DNA of 64,000 nucleotides from Ferrovibrio sp. (GTDB lineage Bacteria; Pseudomonadota; Alphaproteobacteria; Ferrovibrionales; Ferrovibrionaceae), in NCBI RefSeq assembly GCF_019636075.1, contig NZ_JAHBYG010000016.1, positions 1 to 64,000 on the forward strand, read 5' to 3'. The first letter of the stretch is position 1. Every line of letters begins with the position of its first letter. Under the pieces are notes generated by a model. It was not told the origin of the DNA. It did no database searches and saw nothing but the letters and a program-made list of their open reading frames with translations. The translations under genes were made by a program, and so were the position numbers. Below are positions 26,857-37,673 of this stretch, piece by piece.

Positions 26857-27743
26857 TACAGGTTCTGGTCGATGGGCTGGTCGCCGCCTCCTTCATTGCG
26901 CTGGGCGTGATCGGCCTGTCGCTGATTTACAATATTCTGAATTTTCCAAGCTTCGCTCATGGCGACCACCTCACCATCGGGGCTTATTTCGGCCTTGTGG
27001 TGGTGTTGGTGATAGGCACGGCGGGCAGCATCGGCGTACTCACTTTCGGCTGGCCGCTTATTGTTGCCACCTTTTTTGCTGCGATACTGACTGGCCTGTT
27101 GGCACAAATTCTGGATCGCGCGATTTATGGCCAGTTGCGCCGCAAGGGATCGTCGCGCATCACGCTGATCATCGCCTCTTTCGGCGTGGCATTGATGCTG
27201 CGCCATATTGTGGTGATGTTTTTCGGCCCAGATCCGGTCTATTACAGTTTTGCCATCCAGCCGGCGATTCGCTTTTGGGGCATACGCATCACGCCGAATG
27301 AACTTGTGGTGCTTGGTGTTACTGCCGTTATGGTGGTTGGGCTGCATCTCTTTCTCAGCCGCACGCGACTGGGCAAGGCGATGCGCGCTGTTGCCGAAAA
27401 TCCTTCGCTGGCGCGGGTGAATGGCATCGATGTGGATGGCGTGATCCGCTGGACCTGGCTGATAGGGGCCGGGCTTGCCGCCATCGGCGGCGTGCTGTTT
27501 GGCATGGCTATCGGCATGCAGCCGTTTTTCGGTTTCGAGCTTTTGCTCCCGATGTTCGCCGCGCTGATCGTTGGCGGCATGACCAATATCTATGGCGCCA
27601 TTTTGGGCGCGATCCTGATCGGCGTAGCGGAAAGCATCACGGTGAAATATTTCGCAGCCGAATATCGCCAGGCGGTATCATTCCTTGCCGTGATCGTGGT
27701 GTTGATGTTCCGCCCGCAAGGTCTGTTCGGGGAGAAGGAATGA
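26853..27743 (+). CDS. Branched-chain amino-acid type ABC transporter permease (LivH-like)
   Basis: A 296-residue permease with multiple helices. It has the LivH start pattern ALGVIGLSLIYNILNFPSFAHGD and the conserved segment AVAENPSLARVNGIDVD. It is translationally coupled to the ATPase before it and the LivM-like permease after it. Confidence 0.92.
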   Translation: MIQVLVDGLVAASFIALGVIGLSLIYNILNFPSFAHGDHLTIGAYFGLVVVLVIGTAGSIGVLTFGWPLIVATFFAAILTGLLAQILDRAIYGQLRRKGSSRITLIIASFGVALMLRHIVVMFFGPDPVYYSFAIQPAIRFWGIRITPNELVVLGVTAVMVVGLHLFLSRTRLGKAMRAVAENPSLARVNGIDVDGVIRWTWLIGAGLAAIGGVLFGMAIGMQPFFGFELLLPMFAALIVGGMTNIYGAILGAILIGVAESITVKYFAAEYRQAVSFLAVIVVLMFRPQGLFGEKE

Positions 27744-28696
27744 TGGATCTCTTCTCCTATATCGTGTTTTTCCTGATCATTGCCGGTATCTATTCGATCA
27801 GCACGCTTGGCCTGAATCTGCAATGGGGTTTCACCGGGCTGATGAGCGTGGGCATTGTCGGCTTTTTCGGCGTGGGCGCTTATGCAACTGCGTTTCTTAC
27901 CGGGCCGCATTATCCCGATGCACTGGGCGGTTTCGGCTTGCCGGTGCCTGTCGGCTGGCTCGGTGCCATGCTGCTTTCGGGCCTTTTTGCGTTGATCGTG
28001 GGGGTGCCGACTATACGATTGCGCCATGATTTTCTGGCTATCGGCACTTTCGGCATCGCCATTTGCATTCAGCTGCTGGCAATGAATTGGAAAAGCGTAA
28101 CCCGCGGCTTCGATGGTCTGTTCGGCATCCCCAAGCCCTTTGCCGGCTGGCCGGGCACGCCGCTGGGCAACAACCTGGTTTTCCTCGGTATCGTGATCTT
28201 CCTGGTCGGCCTGATTTACTGGGCGCTGGAACGCATGCTGCGCTCGCCCTGGGGCCGGGTGCTGCGGGCGATCCGCGAGGATGAAGAAGCCGCCGGCGCC
28301 CTGGGCAAAAATGCTTTCAGCTTCCGCCTGCAATCCTTCGTGCTTGGCTCGATGCTGATGGGGCTTTCCGGGGCGCTTTATGCCAGCTTCACCGGTTTTG
28401 TCAGCCCGCAAGACATGCTGCCGATTTTCACTTTCCAGGTTTTTGTGATGCTGATCGTGGGCGGCAATGGCAACAACAAAGGGGCCATCGTGGGCAGCCT
28501 TTTGATTTGGGGCCTATGGACCGTTACCGAAACCATCCTGGGAGCAATATTGCCGGCCGTGTTGAAAAACCAGGTGGCATCGGCCCGCGTTGTGCTGGTG
28601 GGTATCATCCTGGTGGGCATGTTGTTGTATCGCCCGCAGGGCCTGTTCCCCGAGGAGCGCGTGGTTTCGCCCGAGGCGCGTTTGCCGGAGAAATAG
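27740..28696 (+). CDS. Branched-chain amino-acid type ABC transporter permease (LivM-like)
   Basis: A 318-residue permease. It has the LivM pattern YSISTLGLNLQWGFTGLMSVG and the segment AIREDEEAAGALGKN. It overlaps livH by 4 bp and ends 3 bp before the convergent kynureninase stop, with no separate terminator. Confidence 0.92.
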   Translation: MMDLFSYIVFFLIIAGIYSISTLGLNLQWGFTGLMSVGIVGFFGVGAYATAFLTGPHYPDALGGFGLPVPVGWLGAMLLSGLFALIVGVPTIRLRHDFLAIGTFGIAICIQLLAMNWKSVTRGFDGLFGIPKPFAGWPGTPLGNNLVFLGIVIFLVGLIYWALERMLRSPWGRVLRAIREDEEAAGALGKNAFSFRLQSFVLGSMLMGLSGALYASFTGFVSPQDMLPIFTFQVFVMLIVGGNGNNKGAIVGSLLIWGLWTVTETILGAILPAVLKNQVASARVVLVGIILVGMLLYRPQGLFPEERVVSPEARLPEK

Positions 28697-28699
28697 CTC

Positions 28700-29947
28700 T
28701 CAGGTTACCGCAAGGCGGGTTTGATATTTTTCATCCTGCCAGGCGCCGCTTTCCAGTACAGCTTTCAGCCGCTGCACGGCCTCGAAGGTTTCGGCATGGG
28801 AGATGTAAAGCGGCGTAAAGCCGAAGCGCATCAGATCGGGTGCGCGAAAATCGCCCACCACGCCGCGATCGGCCATGGCCCGCATCACCTGATAGCCATG
28901 CTCGAAACGCAGGGATACATGGCTGCCGCGCCGGGCCGGGTCTCTGGGGGTTACGATTTTCAGACCGAACCGGCCGCATTCCTGCGCCACCAGATCCATG
29001 AATAAGCTGGTCAGGCTTAAGGATTTCGCCCGCAGTGTTGCCATATCCACATCGCGCCACAGCGCCAGCGCGGCTTGCAATGCCACCAGGCTCAACACCT
29101 GCGGTGTGCCGCACAAAAAGCGTTTGATGGCGTCGCCCGGCTCGTAATCCAGCACGAAGGCAAACGGGTTTTTGTGGCCCATCCAGCCGCTCAACGGCTG
29201 TGTGAGTGTGTTGGCGATGCGCTTGGGTGCATAAGTGAAAGCCGGCGCGCCCGGCCCGCCATTCAGGTATTTATAACTGCAGCCCACGGCGAAATCGACA
29301 TCGCAGGCCTTCAGGTTGAGCGACACGGCGCCGGTGGAATGCGATAGATCCCAGATCATCAAAGCGCCATTGTCATGGGCGGCCTTGGTGATGGCTGCCA
29401 TGTCATACATCGCCGCCGTGCGGTAATTCACATGCGTGAGCAATACAACGGCGGTCTGCCCGTCGATCAGCGGGATGGGCGATGCGCCCGGTGCGGTATA
29501 GCGGATTTCCGCGCCAAGCAGCTTGGCCGCGCCTTGGATGATGTAATTATCGGTGGGGAAGTTTTCCGCTTCCGAAACGATTACCTTGCGGTTTTGCCCC
29601 GGTTGCGCGGATTGGGCGGCGAATGCGGCGCTCAGGCATTTGAACAAATTCACCGAGGTGGAATCGCCCACCACCACATCGCCTGCATCGGCGCCGATCA
29701 ACGGCGCGATCATGTCGCCCACCGCCAATGGCAGCGAAATCCAGCCGGCTTTGTTCCAACTTGCGATTAAATCCTGCCCCCATTCGCCGGCGATGGTGCC
29801 GGCCACACGCTCGGTAACGCCCTTGGGCAGCACACCCAGGGAATTGCCATCCAGGTAGATCGTATTTTGCGGTAGGGCAAAACGAGTGCGGAAAGATGCT
29901 AGCGGATCCTTGGCATCCAGGGCTTCGGCATCTTTGAGCAAGATCAT
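28700..29947 (-). CDS. kynU: Kynureninase
   Basis: A 415-residue PLP enzyme that cleaves L-kynurenine to anthranilate and L-alanine. The N-terminal YLDGNSLGVLPKG, the Asp/His-rich IWDLSHSTGAV and the PLP-Lys segment GCSYKYLNGGPGAPAF are diagnostic. It starts 7 bp downstream of the formamidase-like gene, so the two form an operon. With kynA in the same neighbourhood, the cell can convert tryptophan to anthranilate. Confidence 0.95.
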   Translation of the reverse strand: MILLKDAEALDAKDPLASFRTRFALPQNTIYLDGNSLGVLPKGVTERVAGTIAGEWGQDLIASWNKAGWISLPLAVGDMIAPLIGADAGDVVVGDSTSVNLFKCLSAAFAAQSAQPGQNRKVIVSEAENFPTDNYIIQGAAKLLGAEIRYTAPGASPIPLIDGQTAVVLLTHVNYRTAAMYDMAAITKAAHDNGALMIWDLSHSTGAVSLNLKACDVDFAVGCSYKYLNGGPGAPAFTYAPKRIANTLTQPLSGWMGHKNPFAFVLDYEPGDAIKRFLCGTPQVLSLVALQAALALWRDVDMATLRAKSLSLTSLFMDLVAQECGRFGLKIVTPRDPARRGSHVSLRFEHGYQVMRAMADRGVVGDFRAPDLMRFGFTPLYISHAETFEAVQRLKAVLESGAWQDEKYQTRLAVT

Positions 29948-29954
29948 ATCATCC

Positions 29955-30824
29955 TCACGAAATCAGGGCCATGGCGGCACGATGCAACGGAGCGCCCGGC
30001 GTGGAAAGTTCGAACAGAATATCGAAATGGTCGCGGCCGGGGCGCAGGTCGCAAACAGATTGCCGCAGTTGCGGCGCCCAGGCGGCATGCAAAGCCTGGC
30101 TGTGGCGGCGGAACTCGGCGGATTCATCCTGACCCACGGCGAAATGCACCGGGATATCCAGCAAGGGCTTCGCCTGCATCAGGTCCAGCCGCGTCGCTTC
30201 GGCTGCATCCAGCCCCAGTGCCTTATTCACATAACAAGCGGCAATCGGCGGCAGATCGAACACGCCGCTGATCGGCAGCAGGCCGGCAATGGGGGCGGGG
30301 CCTCGCGTTTCGGCCAGACTGCCGGCAATCAACGATGCTGCCAGATAGCCGCCAGCCGAATGGCCGGATACCACGATGCGCTGTCTATCGCCATTGAGCG
30401 TGGTTGCCTGTGCCAGGATCCAATCCATTGCCTGGCGAATCTCGGCCGTGATGGCAGCCAGACTGGCCTGCGGTGCCAGGGTGTAGTTCACAGCAATGAA
30501 AATCATCCCTTCGCGGGTGAAAGCGGGGGCGGCAAAGCCGGCATAATCCTTGTTCAGATCCTGCCAGAAGCCGCCATGGATAAACACATGGATCGGCGCT
30601 GCGCTGCTGCTTGGGGTGGGTGGCAGATAGATATCGAGCAACTGGCGCGGGGCTTTGCCATAGGCGCGTTCAAGGCAGATGCCGGTCTGGCGTGCTTGTG
30701 CCGTTTGCGCGGCATAGCGTGCGAGGTCGCCATGGAAATCCTTGGCAATCCGGCTCGGCGAATATTCATGGTCAAGCCTGGCCTGATCAAGGCTGCGCCA
30801 ATCCGGGAAGCGGAAATCCGACAT
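29955..30824 (-). CDS. Alpha/beta hydrolase, probable N-formylkynurenine formamidase
   Basis: A 289-residue alpha/beta hydrolase of the AFMID/lipase type. It has the oxyanion motif HGGFW (83-87), the nucleophile elbow GHSAG with Ser156 and the C-terminal catalytic His region GRDHFDILFE. The position directly upstream of kynureninase, and the shared promoter element with kynA, point to hydrolysis of N-formylkynurenine to kynurenine. It is not the metal-dependent KynB family. The ATG at 30824 is preferred; the longer frame would include the promoter element. Confidence 0.85.
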   Translation of the reverse strand: MSDFRFPDWRSLDQARLDHEYSPSRIAKDFHGDLARYAAQTAQARQTGICLERAYGKAPRQLLDIYLPPTPSSSAAPIHVFIHGGFWQDLNKDYAGFAAPAFTREGMIFIAVNYTLAPQASLAAITAEIRQAMDWILAQATTLNGDRQRIVVSGHSAGGYLAASLIAGSLAETRGPAPIAGLLPISGVFDLPPIAACYVNKALGLDAAEATRLDLMQAKPLLDIPVHFAVGQDESAEFRRHSQALHAAWAPQLRQSVCDLRPGRDHFDILFELSTPGAPLHRAAMALIS

Positions 30825-30853
30825 GGCCTTCCAATCTGCGCGACGGAGAAAAT

Positions 30854-30873
30854 ACTTTAGATATAAAGTATAT
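30854..30873 (-). promoter_or_regulatory. Candidate kyn operator/promoter element, copy 2 (formamidase/kynU)
   Basis: On the minus strand the 20 bases read ATATACTTTATATCTAAAGT, one base different from the copy upstream of kynA and in the same orientation to its gene. The core ACTTTA-N4-TAAAGT is a perfect inverted repeat here. It ends 29 bp before the ATG at 30824. Confidence 0.6.
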
Positions 30874-31196
30874 CCGGACGGGCAGGATTGGAACAAAAAA
30901 ATCCGGGCAAGCGGGCAAGTCCTTTTGTTGGTGATAGATGCGCTAGGCAATCATACGCAATGAAAGCTGTGCCCTACGCATCAGCATTCGCACCAGACGC
31001 ATACCTGAGCACGGTTTCGTTATACTCAAGCATCATGGATTTGCCCTGTCGGCTTTGTATCATGCTGCCCATAGGTGCCGTGCACAGACGGCACAGCACA
31101 GGCTCTGCTGCTTCCGGATCCGGTATAGCGGAAGGCGCTGAAAGGGACGCGTTTTTGTTTGCCTATCCTATTGCCTTGGTGGGAAAGTGCAATAAC
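30874..31196. other. Intergenic region between the kyn operon and katG
   Basis: This is the bulk of a 420-bp divergent gap. I see no convincing gene. One frame of about 60 codons starts at 31035 but lacks a ribosome site. The region holds a perfect hairpin GTGCCGT GCACAG ACGGCAC at 31075-31094 with no T-run, whose role is unknown. Confidence 0.5.
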
Positions 31197-31213
31197 TTTA
31201 GAATAGTTCTAAA
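31197..31213. promoter_or_regulatory. Candidate Irr/PerR (Fur-superfamily) box upstream of katG
   Basis: TTTAGAA-TAG-TTCTAAA is a perfect 7-bp inverted repeat with a 3-bp spacer, 31 bp before the katG start. It resembles the iron-control element bound by Irr in alphaproteobacteria and also PerR-type boxes. It could place katG under iron/heme or peroxide control. The assignment is from recalled consensus. Confidence 0.55.
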
Positions 31214-31217
31214 ATAA

Positions 31218-33428
<2,211 letters not shown>

Positions 33429-33451
33429 GATTAGGGATACATTTCACGCGG

Positions 33452-33490
33452 CGGCGCGCCCGGAGCAATCCTGGCGCGCCGTTGTTTTTT
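33452..33490 (+). terminator. Intrinsic terminator of katG
   Basis: A perfect 9-bp stem, CGGCGCGCC (33452-33460) with GGCGCGCCG (33473-33481), can extend into the loop by GGA/TCC. It is followed by TTGTTTTTT. It lies 23 bp after the katG stop. Confidence 0.9.
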
Positions 33491-33496
33491 ATAGCG

Positions 33497-34468
33497 TCAA
33501 TCCGCAGCCGACGGCCAGATGCGGCGATAGGTGGCCATCATTTCATCGCCCACATGGAAGGTCGGCGCACTTGGATCGTTCTCTTGGCCCAACGGCCGCA
33601 CCACGGTGTCGAAATCCGGGGTCATGAAGAACGGGATCGAGAAGCGCGGTACGCCGCCGCGATTGGCTACCCGGTGATTGGTGGAAGAAAAGCGGCCGCC
33701 GCTCCAAAATTGCAGCGTGTTGCCGATATTGATGATATAGGCACCGCGCACCGGCGGCGCAGCGATCCATTCGCCGGCCTTGTTCAGCACCTGCAGCCCG
33801 CCCGTATCGTCCTGCGACAGGATGGTGATCATGCCCGTGTCGCAATGCGAGCGGGCCAGCAATTCCACCTTCGGATCGTCTATCTGGGCATAGCGCAACA
33901 GGCGCAGTTGGGCCAGGCTGTGCTGATAATGCCGGGTAAAGAAATCGCTGGGCTGGCCCAGGCCTTCGGCGAATAATTCCAGCAAGGTGGTGCCCACCTT
34001 GAAGGTGCGGTCGTAATAGGAATAGACGATATCGCGGAATCCGGCCGGAGCATCGGGCCAGAGATTCGGCCCGCGCAACGGCTTGCCGGCCTTCACATCC
34101 GGATCATCAGCGCTCAGTTCCACCGAGCAATGGAAGGCTTCCAGGTTGTTGCCTTTGAAGGTGGGGTCGGTATTGCCTTTTTCCAGCAGGCCAAGATAGC
34201 CGCGATATTCGCGCGATTTTGTGATATGAATCTTGCGCTTTTCGACATCGGGCAGGTCGAAGAAGCTTCGGCTCATATCGAAAATGCCATCGAGGATATC
34301 GTTGCCGATACCATGGCCAACCACATACATGAAACCCACTTCCTCGGCCACGGATATCACCTGTTTCACCAAGGCGGGCCGCTGCTGCGGATCGCCGGCG
34401 CCGCTGATATCGACGATCGGCACTTCGTTGAAGGCCGCCAGTTTGGTTTGGGTGGGTTGACCAAGCAT
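33497..34468 (-). CDS. 2-oxoglutarate/Fe(II)-dependent oxygenase, isopenicillin-N-synthase-like
   Basis: A 323-residue double-stranded beta-helix oxygenase. The Fe(II) facial triad is visible as His208 and Asp210 (RSHCDTG) and His265 (STNHRV); Arg275-x-Ser277 (RFS) is the usual co-substrate-binding RxS. The N-terminal DIOX_N segment starts EVPIVDISG. It would hydroxylate or desaturate a small molecule. The ATG at 34468 follows GGGAGA. It lies 19 bp downstream of an amidohydrolase gene on the same strand, so the two probably act on the same compound. Confidence 0.9.
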   Translation of the reverse strand: MLGQPTQTKLAAFNEVPIVDISGAGDPQQRPALVKQVISVAEEVGFMYVVGHGIGNDILDGIFDMSRSFFDLPDVEKRKIHITKSREYRGYLGLLEKGNTDPTFKGNNLEAFHCSVELSADDPDVKAGKPLRGPNLWPDAPAGFRDIVYSYYDRTFKVGTTLLELFAEGLGQPSDFFTRHYQHSLAQLRLLRYAQIDDPKVELLARSHCDTGMITILSQDDTGGLQVLNKAGEWIAAPPVRGAYIINIGNTLQFWSGGRFSSTNHRVANRGGVPRFSIPFFMTPDFDTVVRPLGQENDPSAPTFHVGDEMMATYRRIWPSAAD

Positions 34469-34487
34469 GCGATTCTCCCTGGTTATC

Positions 34488-36080
34488 TTAGTTGATCTTG
34501 CCCGCAGCAACAGTGAAGGCGGGGGTGTCGTTGCCGACATAGCGATGAACTTCCAAAGGCGCATCCCAGGTGCGCCGATGCGCTTCCGACAATTGCGGTC
34601 GCAAGGTTTCGGTGCGGGCGGATACGCTGGCGATTTCTTCCCGCAGGGCCGCCATGGCGTCTTCCACCTGATCGCGCAATTGGGATTCATTCACGCTTAT
34701 GCAGCGACCATCGCGCACCAGGATACGGCCATTCACCAGCACGGTATCCACCGCACGACCGCATTCGCTGAACACCACCTGTCGGGCGGCATTGTTGAAC
34801 GGCATGAAAGACGGGTCATCCAGGCGCAGCAGCGTCAGGTCGGCTTTCAGGCCGGGCCGGATGGCGCCGACAGCGTTAGCCAGCCCAAGCGCACGGGCGC
34901 CGCCGGCAGTAGCTGCGAGCAAGGCATCGCGCGCGGTGGGCCGCTCGGCTTCCACATTGCTCACCGCAGCCAAACCGGCCAGGGCCTTCATGGCCTGAAA
35001 CAGATTTTGCGCATCAGAGCAGGAATTGTTGTCGCAACCCAGGCCGAGATTGATTCCAGCCGCCAGATATTGCGCGGCAGGCGCCACGCCGCTGCGGGTT
35101 TTCAGATTGCCCACCGGATTCAGCACAACGCTGGCGCCGGCTTCGGCCACCATGTCGATCTCATAGGGCAGCATCCATACGCCATGAGCCAGGCTGGTGC
35201 GCGCGCCCAGCATGTCATGGGCAGCGAGATAGGAAACCAGCGAACCGCCCCATTGAGCGAATTTCTGCCGCGCAATCAGCGTGGTGGCGCGTGATTCGTA
35301 GATATGGGTAAACACCGGCAGATTCATATCGGTGGCCAGTTGTGCCAGAGCGCGCAGGAAGGCCGGCGAGCAACGTTCCGGGCTGGAAGGGGCCAGCCCC
35401 CAACTGATGGTTTCCTTGCGGCCTGAAAAGCGCTCGTGGATACGGCGCAATTCCTCGGCCAGGGCAAGCGCGCCCGAATCATTCACCACCACACCGCTCA
35501 GGCCATTGGCCACAGCCTCGGGAAAGATTTCATCCCAGAATGGCGTCACCTTGGCGCCGTGCACATCGCCGGTTTGCAGGCCGAGTACGCAGCGTATGCC
35601 CGCATCCTCATAGGCCTGCAATACCACCTCGATATCCTGGGGATCCAGCGGTGCCAGGGTGAGCATGTCCTGCACCGTGGTGATCCCGGCGCGCAGGCAT
35701 TCCACGGCGCCAAGCAGAGTGCGCGCACGAATCTCGGCCGGGCTGCGCCGGCTGTAATTCGGCGGCAGGGCATTGAGCAGCCAGGTTTCGCGCGGAATGG
35801 TCTCGAAGCAGCCTTTCAGCAGCGTATCATGCGAATGATAATGGGCATTCACCAAGCCAGGCAGCACAAGGCGGTCACTGGCATCGATCACGGTTTCCAC
35901 CGGCGCGCCGAAAACCTGCGGGCCGGCAGCGCCTCCCAGCTTTTCAGCGAGGTTGGGCTCCACCGCCTCGATACGGTCGCCAAGGATCAGGATATCGGCA
36001 CGGGCAGGGCGGTCCGACGTGTCGAAGTGGTCGTATACTCTACCTGCAGTGATCAGAATCGCTTTCGACTGACTGCTCAT
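34488..36080 (-). CDS. Amidohydrolase, ATZ/TRZ/chlorohydrolase-like
   Basis: A 530-residue metal-dependent hydrolase or deaminase of the cytosine-deaminase/chlorohydrolase branch. The HxH site is His80/His82 (NAHYHSHD). Other landmarks are SLAHGVWM, GLGCDNNSCSD and the C-terminal ADLTLLRLDDPSF. Expected chemistry is deamination or dehalogenation of an N-heterocycle or related amine. The ATG at 36080 is preferred to an upstream in-frame start. It forms a two-gene operon with the Fe(II) oxygenase. Confidence 0.9.
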   Translation of the reverse strand: MSSQSKAILITAGRVYDHFDTSDRPARADILILGDRIEAVEPNLAEKLGGAAGPQVFGAPVETVIDASDRLVLPGLVNAHYHSHDTLLKGCFETIPRETWLLNALPPNYSRRSPAEIRARTLLGAVECLRAGITTVQDMLTLAPLDPQDIEVVLQAYEDAGIRCVLGLQTGDVHGAKVTPFWDEIFPEAVANGLSGVVVNDSGALALAEELRRIHERFSGRKETISWGLAPSSPERCSPAFLRALAQLATDMNLPVFTHIYESRATTLIARQKFAQWGGSLVSYLAAHDMLGARTSLAHGVWMLPYEIDMVAEAGASVVLNPVGNLKTRSGVAPAAQYLAAGINLGLGCDNNSCSDAQNLFQAMKALAGLAAVSNVEAERPTARDALLAATAGGARALGLANAVGAIRPGLKADLTLLRLDDPSFMPFNNAARQVVFSECGRAVDTVLVNGRILVRDGRCISVNESQLRDQVEDAMAALREEIASVSARTETLRPQLSEAHRRTWDAPLEVHRYVGNDTPAFTVAAGKIN

Positions 36081-36480
36081 TCGCCCATACCGTCTTGAAT
36101 TTCCGATGCTTAGGCACCGGCCCGGCATCCACGGATATAGCCGGGCGAAGCTCTGCGCTCTTCCGGCGGCCCCAGAATTCTGCGCCGCGATGCGTAAGTC
36201 AACAGTTTTTTCTCAAAAATTAGAATTTGCAGAAAAAATAGCCAAGCGCCGAAATCTTAGACATATTGCCGAATATAAAGGGATTATTGAGCAATTTCGA
36301 ACTTGTTATATCAACGATAAGAAAAACATTTGACAGGAAAAGAGAGATATCTCAATTTTGATACGAACTGTGATGACCCCTCGGAACCATGCTGCGGGGC
36401 CGTTACATAGACAGCAGAAACATCCAGCCAAAGCATCCCGGATACAGCAGGCCGGATACAGCAGGGCAGAGGGGAAAAGA
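36081..36480. other. Divergent promoter region, amidohydrolase / Pot operon
   Basis: 400 bp without a supported gene. From about 36190 to 36360 the sequence is strongly A+T-rich and contains promoter-like stretches. A perfect 10-bp palindrome, GAGATATCTC, lies at 36344-36353. I cannot assign a regulator. Confidence 0.5.
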
Positions 36481-37596
36481 ATGCGACGCCACCTGAGTGA
36501 TCTTGAAAGCGATATTCTCGAGCTTCAACGCGCCACCGATGGCAAAACCGTGAGCCGGCGCGCATTCACCGCTGCACTGGCCGCGTTGGGCCTGTCGCCG
36601 GCCTTTGTCAGCCTCACATCTGTGAATGCGAAAGAACCGGATTTGGTGCTGGCCAATTGGGGCGGCGATTCCGTGAAGGCGATGGATACCGCCTATGTGC
36701 AGCCTTTCTTGGCCGCGAATCCCAATGAGAGCGTGAAAATCGATTCTTCCGGCCCCACCAATGGCAAGATCAAGGCCATGGTGGATGCCAACCGCGTGAT
36801 CTGGGATATGTGCGATCGTGCCTCCCAAAGCTCACTCGAACTCGGCCCGGTCGGTTTGCTGGAAGAGGTGGATTACAGCATCGTCGACAAGAACAAGACC
36901 CTGCCCGGCTTTGCCAATCGCTGGGGCGTGGGCAATTACAGTTTTGCCAATGTGCTCACCTTCAGGACCGACGCCTTTGGCGGGCGCAAACCGGAAACCT
37001 GGGCGGATTTCTGGAATCTGAAGGATTTTCCTGGCGGCCGCACCCTGCGCCGGCATACCGACAGCACCCTGGAAGCCGCGTTGATGGCCGATGGCGTGCC
37101 GATCGACAAGATTTATCCTATCGATGTGAAGCGTGCTTTCGCCAAGGTGAAGCAGATCAAGGATCGCGTCACCTTCTGGAGCAGCCATGCCGATAGCTAC
37201 AAGCTGTTGCGCGATGGCGAAGCCACCATGGGCTGCCTGGCGCATACCCGCGCCGTGCTGTTGAAGCGCGACACCAATGGCACGGTGGACTTCACCTTCA
37301 ATCAGGGCATCTTCTGGGTGTCGAATTGGATCGTGCCGAAGGGCAATCCGGGCGGCAAGCGGGTTTGGAAGTTGATCGATGCCACGCTGAATCCGGAATC
37401 ACAGATCGAAATGCTCAAGCAGATGGGCAATGGCCCGGTCAATCCTGCTGCGGTGGCGATGATCCCGCCGGAACTGGCGCAGATCAATCCGTCTTCGCCC
37501 GAAAATATGAAGCGCATGGTGATTACGGACCCCAACTGGTATGCTGCCAATGCAGCTGCCACGCTCAACCAGTTCATCGACACGGTCCTGTCGTAA
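36481..37596 (+). CDS. Spermidine/putrescine-type ABC transporter substrate-binding protein
   Basis: A 371-residue secreted protein of the PotD/PotF family. A twin-Arg element (SRRAFTAALAALGL) lies unusually far from the N-terminus, after about 25 charged residues. The mature start is ANWGGDSVKAMDTAYVQPFL. It ends with the family GPVNPAA segment. The ligand may be a polyamine or another cation or carboxylate. The ATG at 36481 has GAGGGG upstream. It is followed by an ATPase and two permeases of the same system. Confidence 0.9.
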   Translation: MRRHLSDLESDILELQRATDGKTVSRRAFTAALAALGLSPAFVSLTSVNAKEPDLVLANWGGDSVKAMDTAYVQPFLAANPNESVKIDSSGPTNGKIKAMVDANRVIWDMCDRASQSSLELGPVGLLEEVDYSIVDKNKTLPGFANRWGVGNYSFANVLTFRTDAFGGRKPETWADFWNLKDFPGGRTLRRHTDSTLEAALMADGVPIDKIYPIDVKRAFAKVKQIKDRVTFWSSHADSYKLLRDGEATMGCLAHTRAVLLKRDTNGTVDFTFNQGIFWVSNWIVPKGNPGGKRVWKLIDATLNPESQIEMLKQMGNGPVNPAAVAMIPPELAQINPSSPENMKRMVITDPNWYAANAAATLNQFIDTVLS

Positions 37597-37673
37597 ACAG
37601 CGTTGGAATCGATTATCGCGTCAGTGTGGGCCGGGCAGGATTGCCGCGGCGGATTTGAAGCGTTGGGGGCAAG

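Noticed and set aside
31035-31217. Short plus-strand frame before katG
   Set aside because: No ribosome site, ends inside the Fur-superfamily-like box and has no recognisable product.
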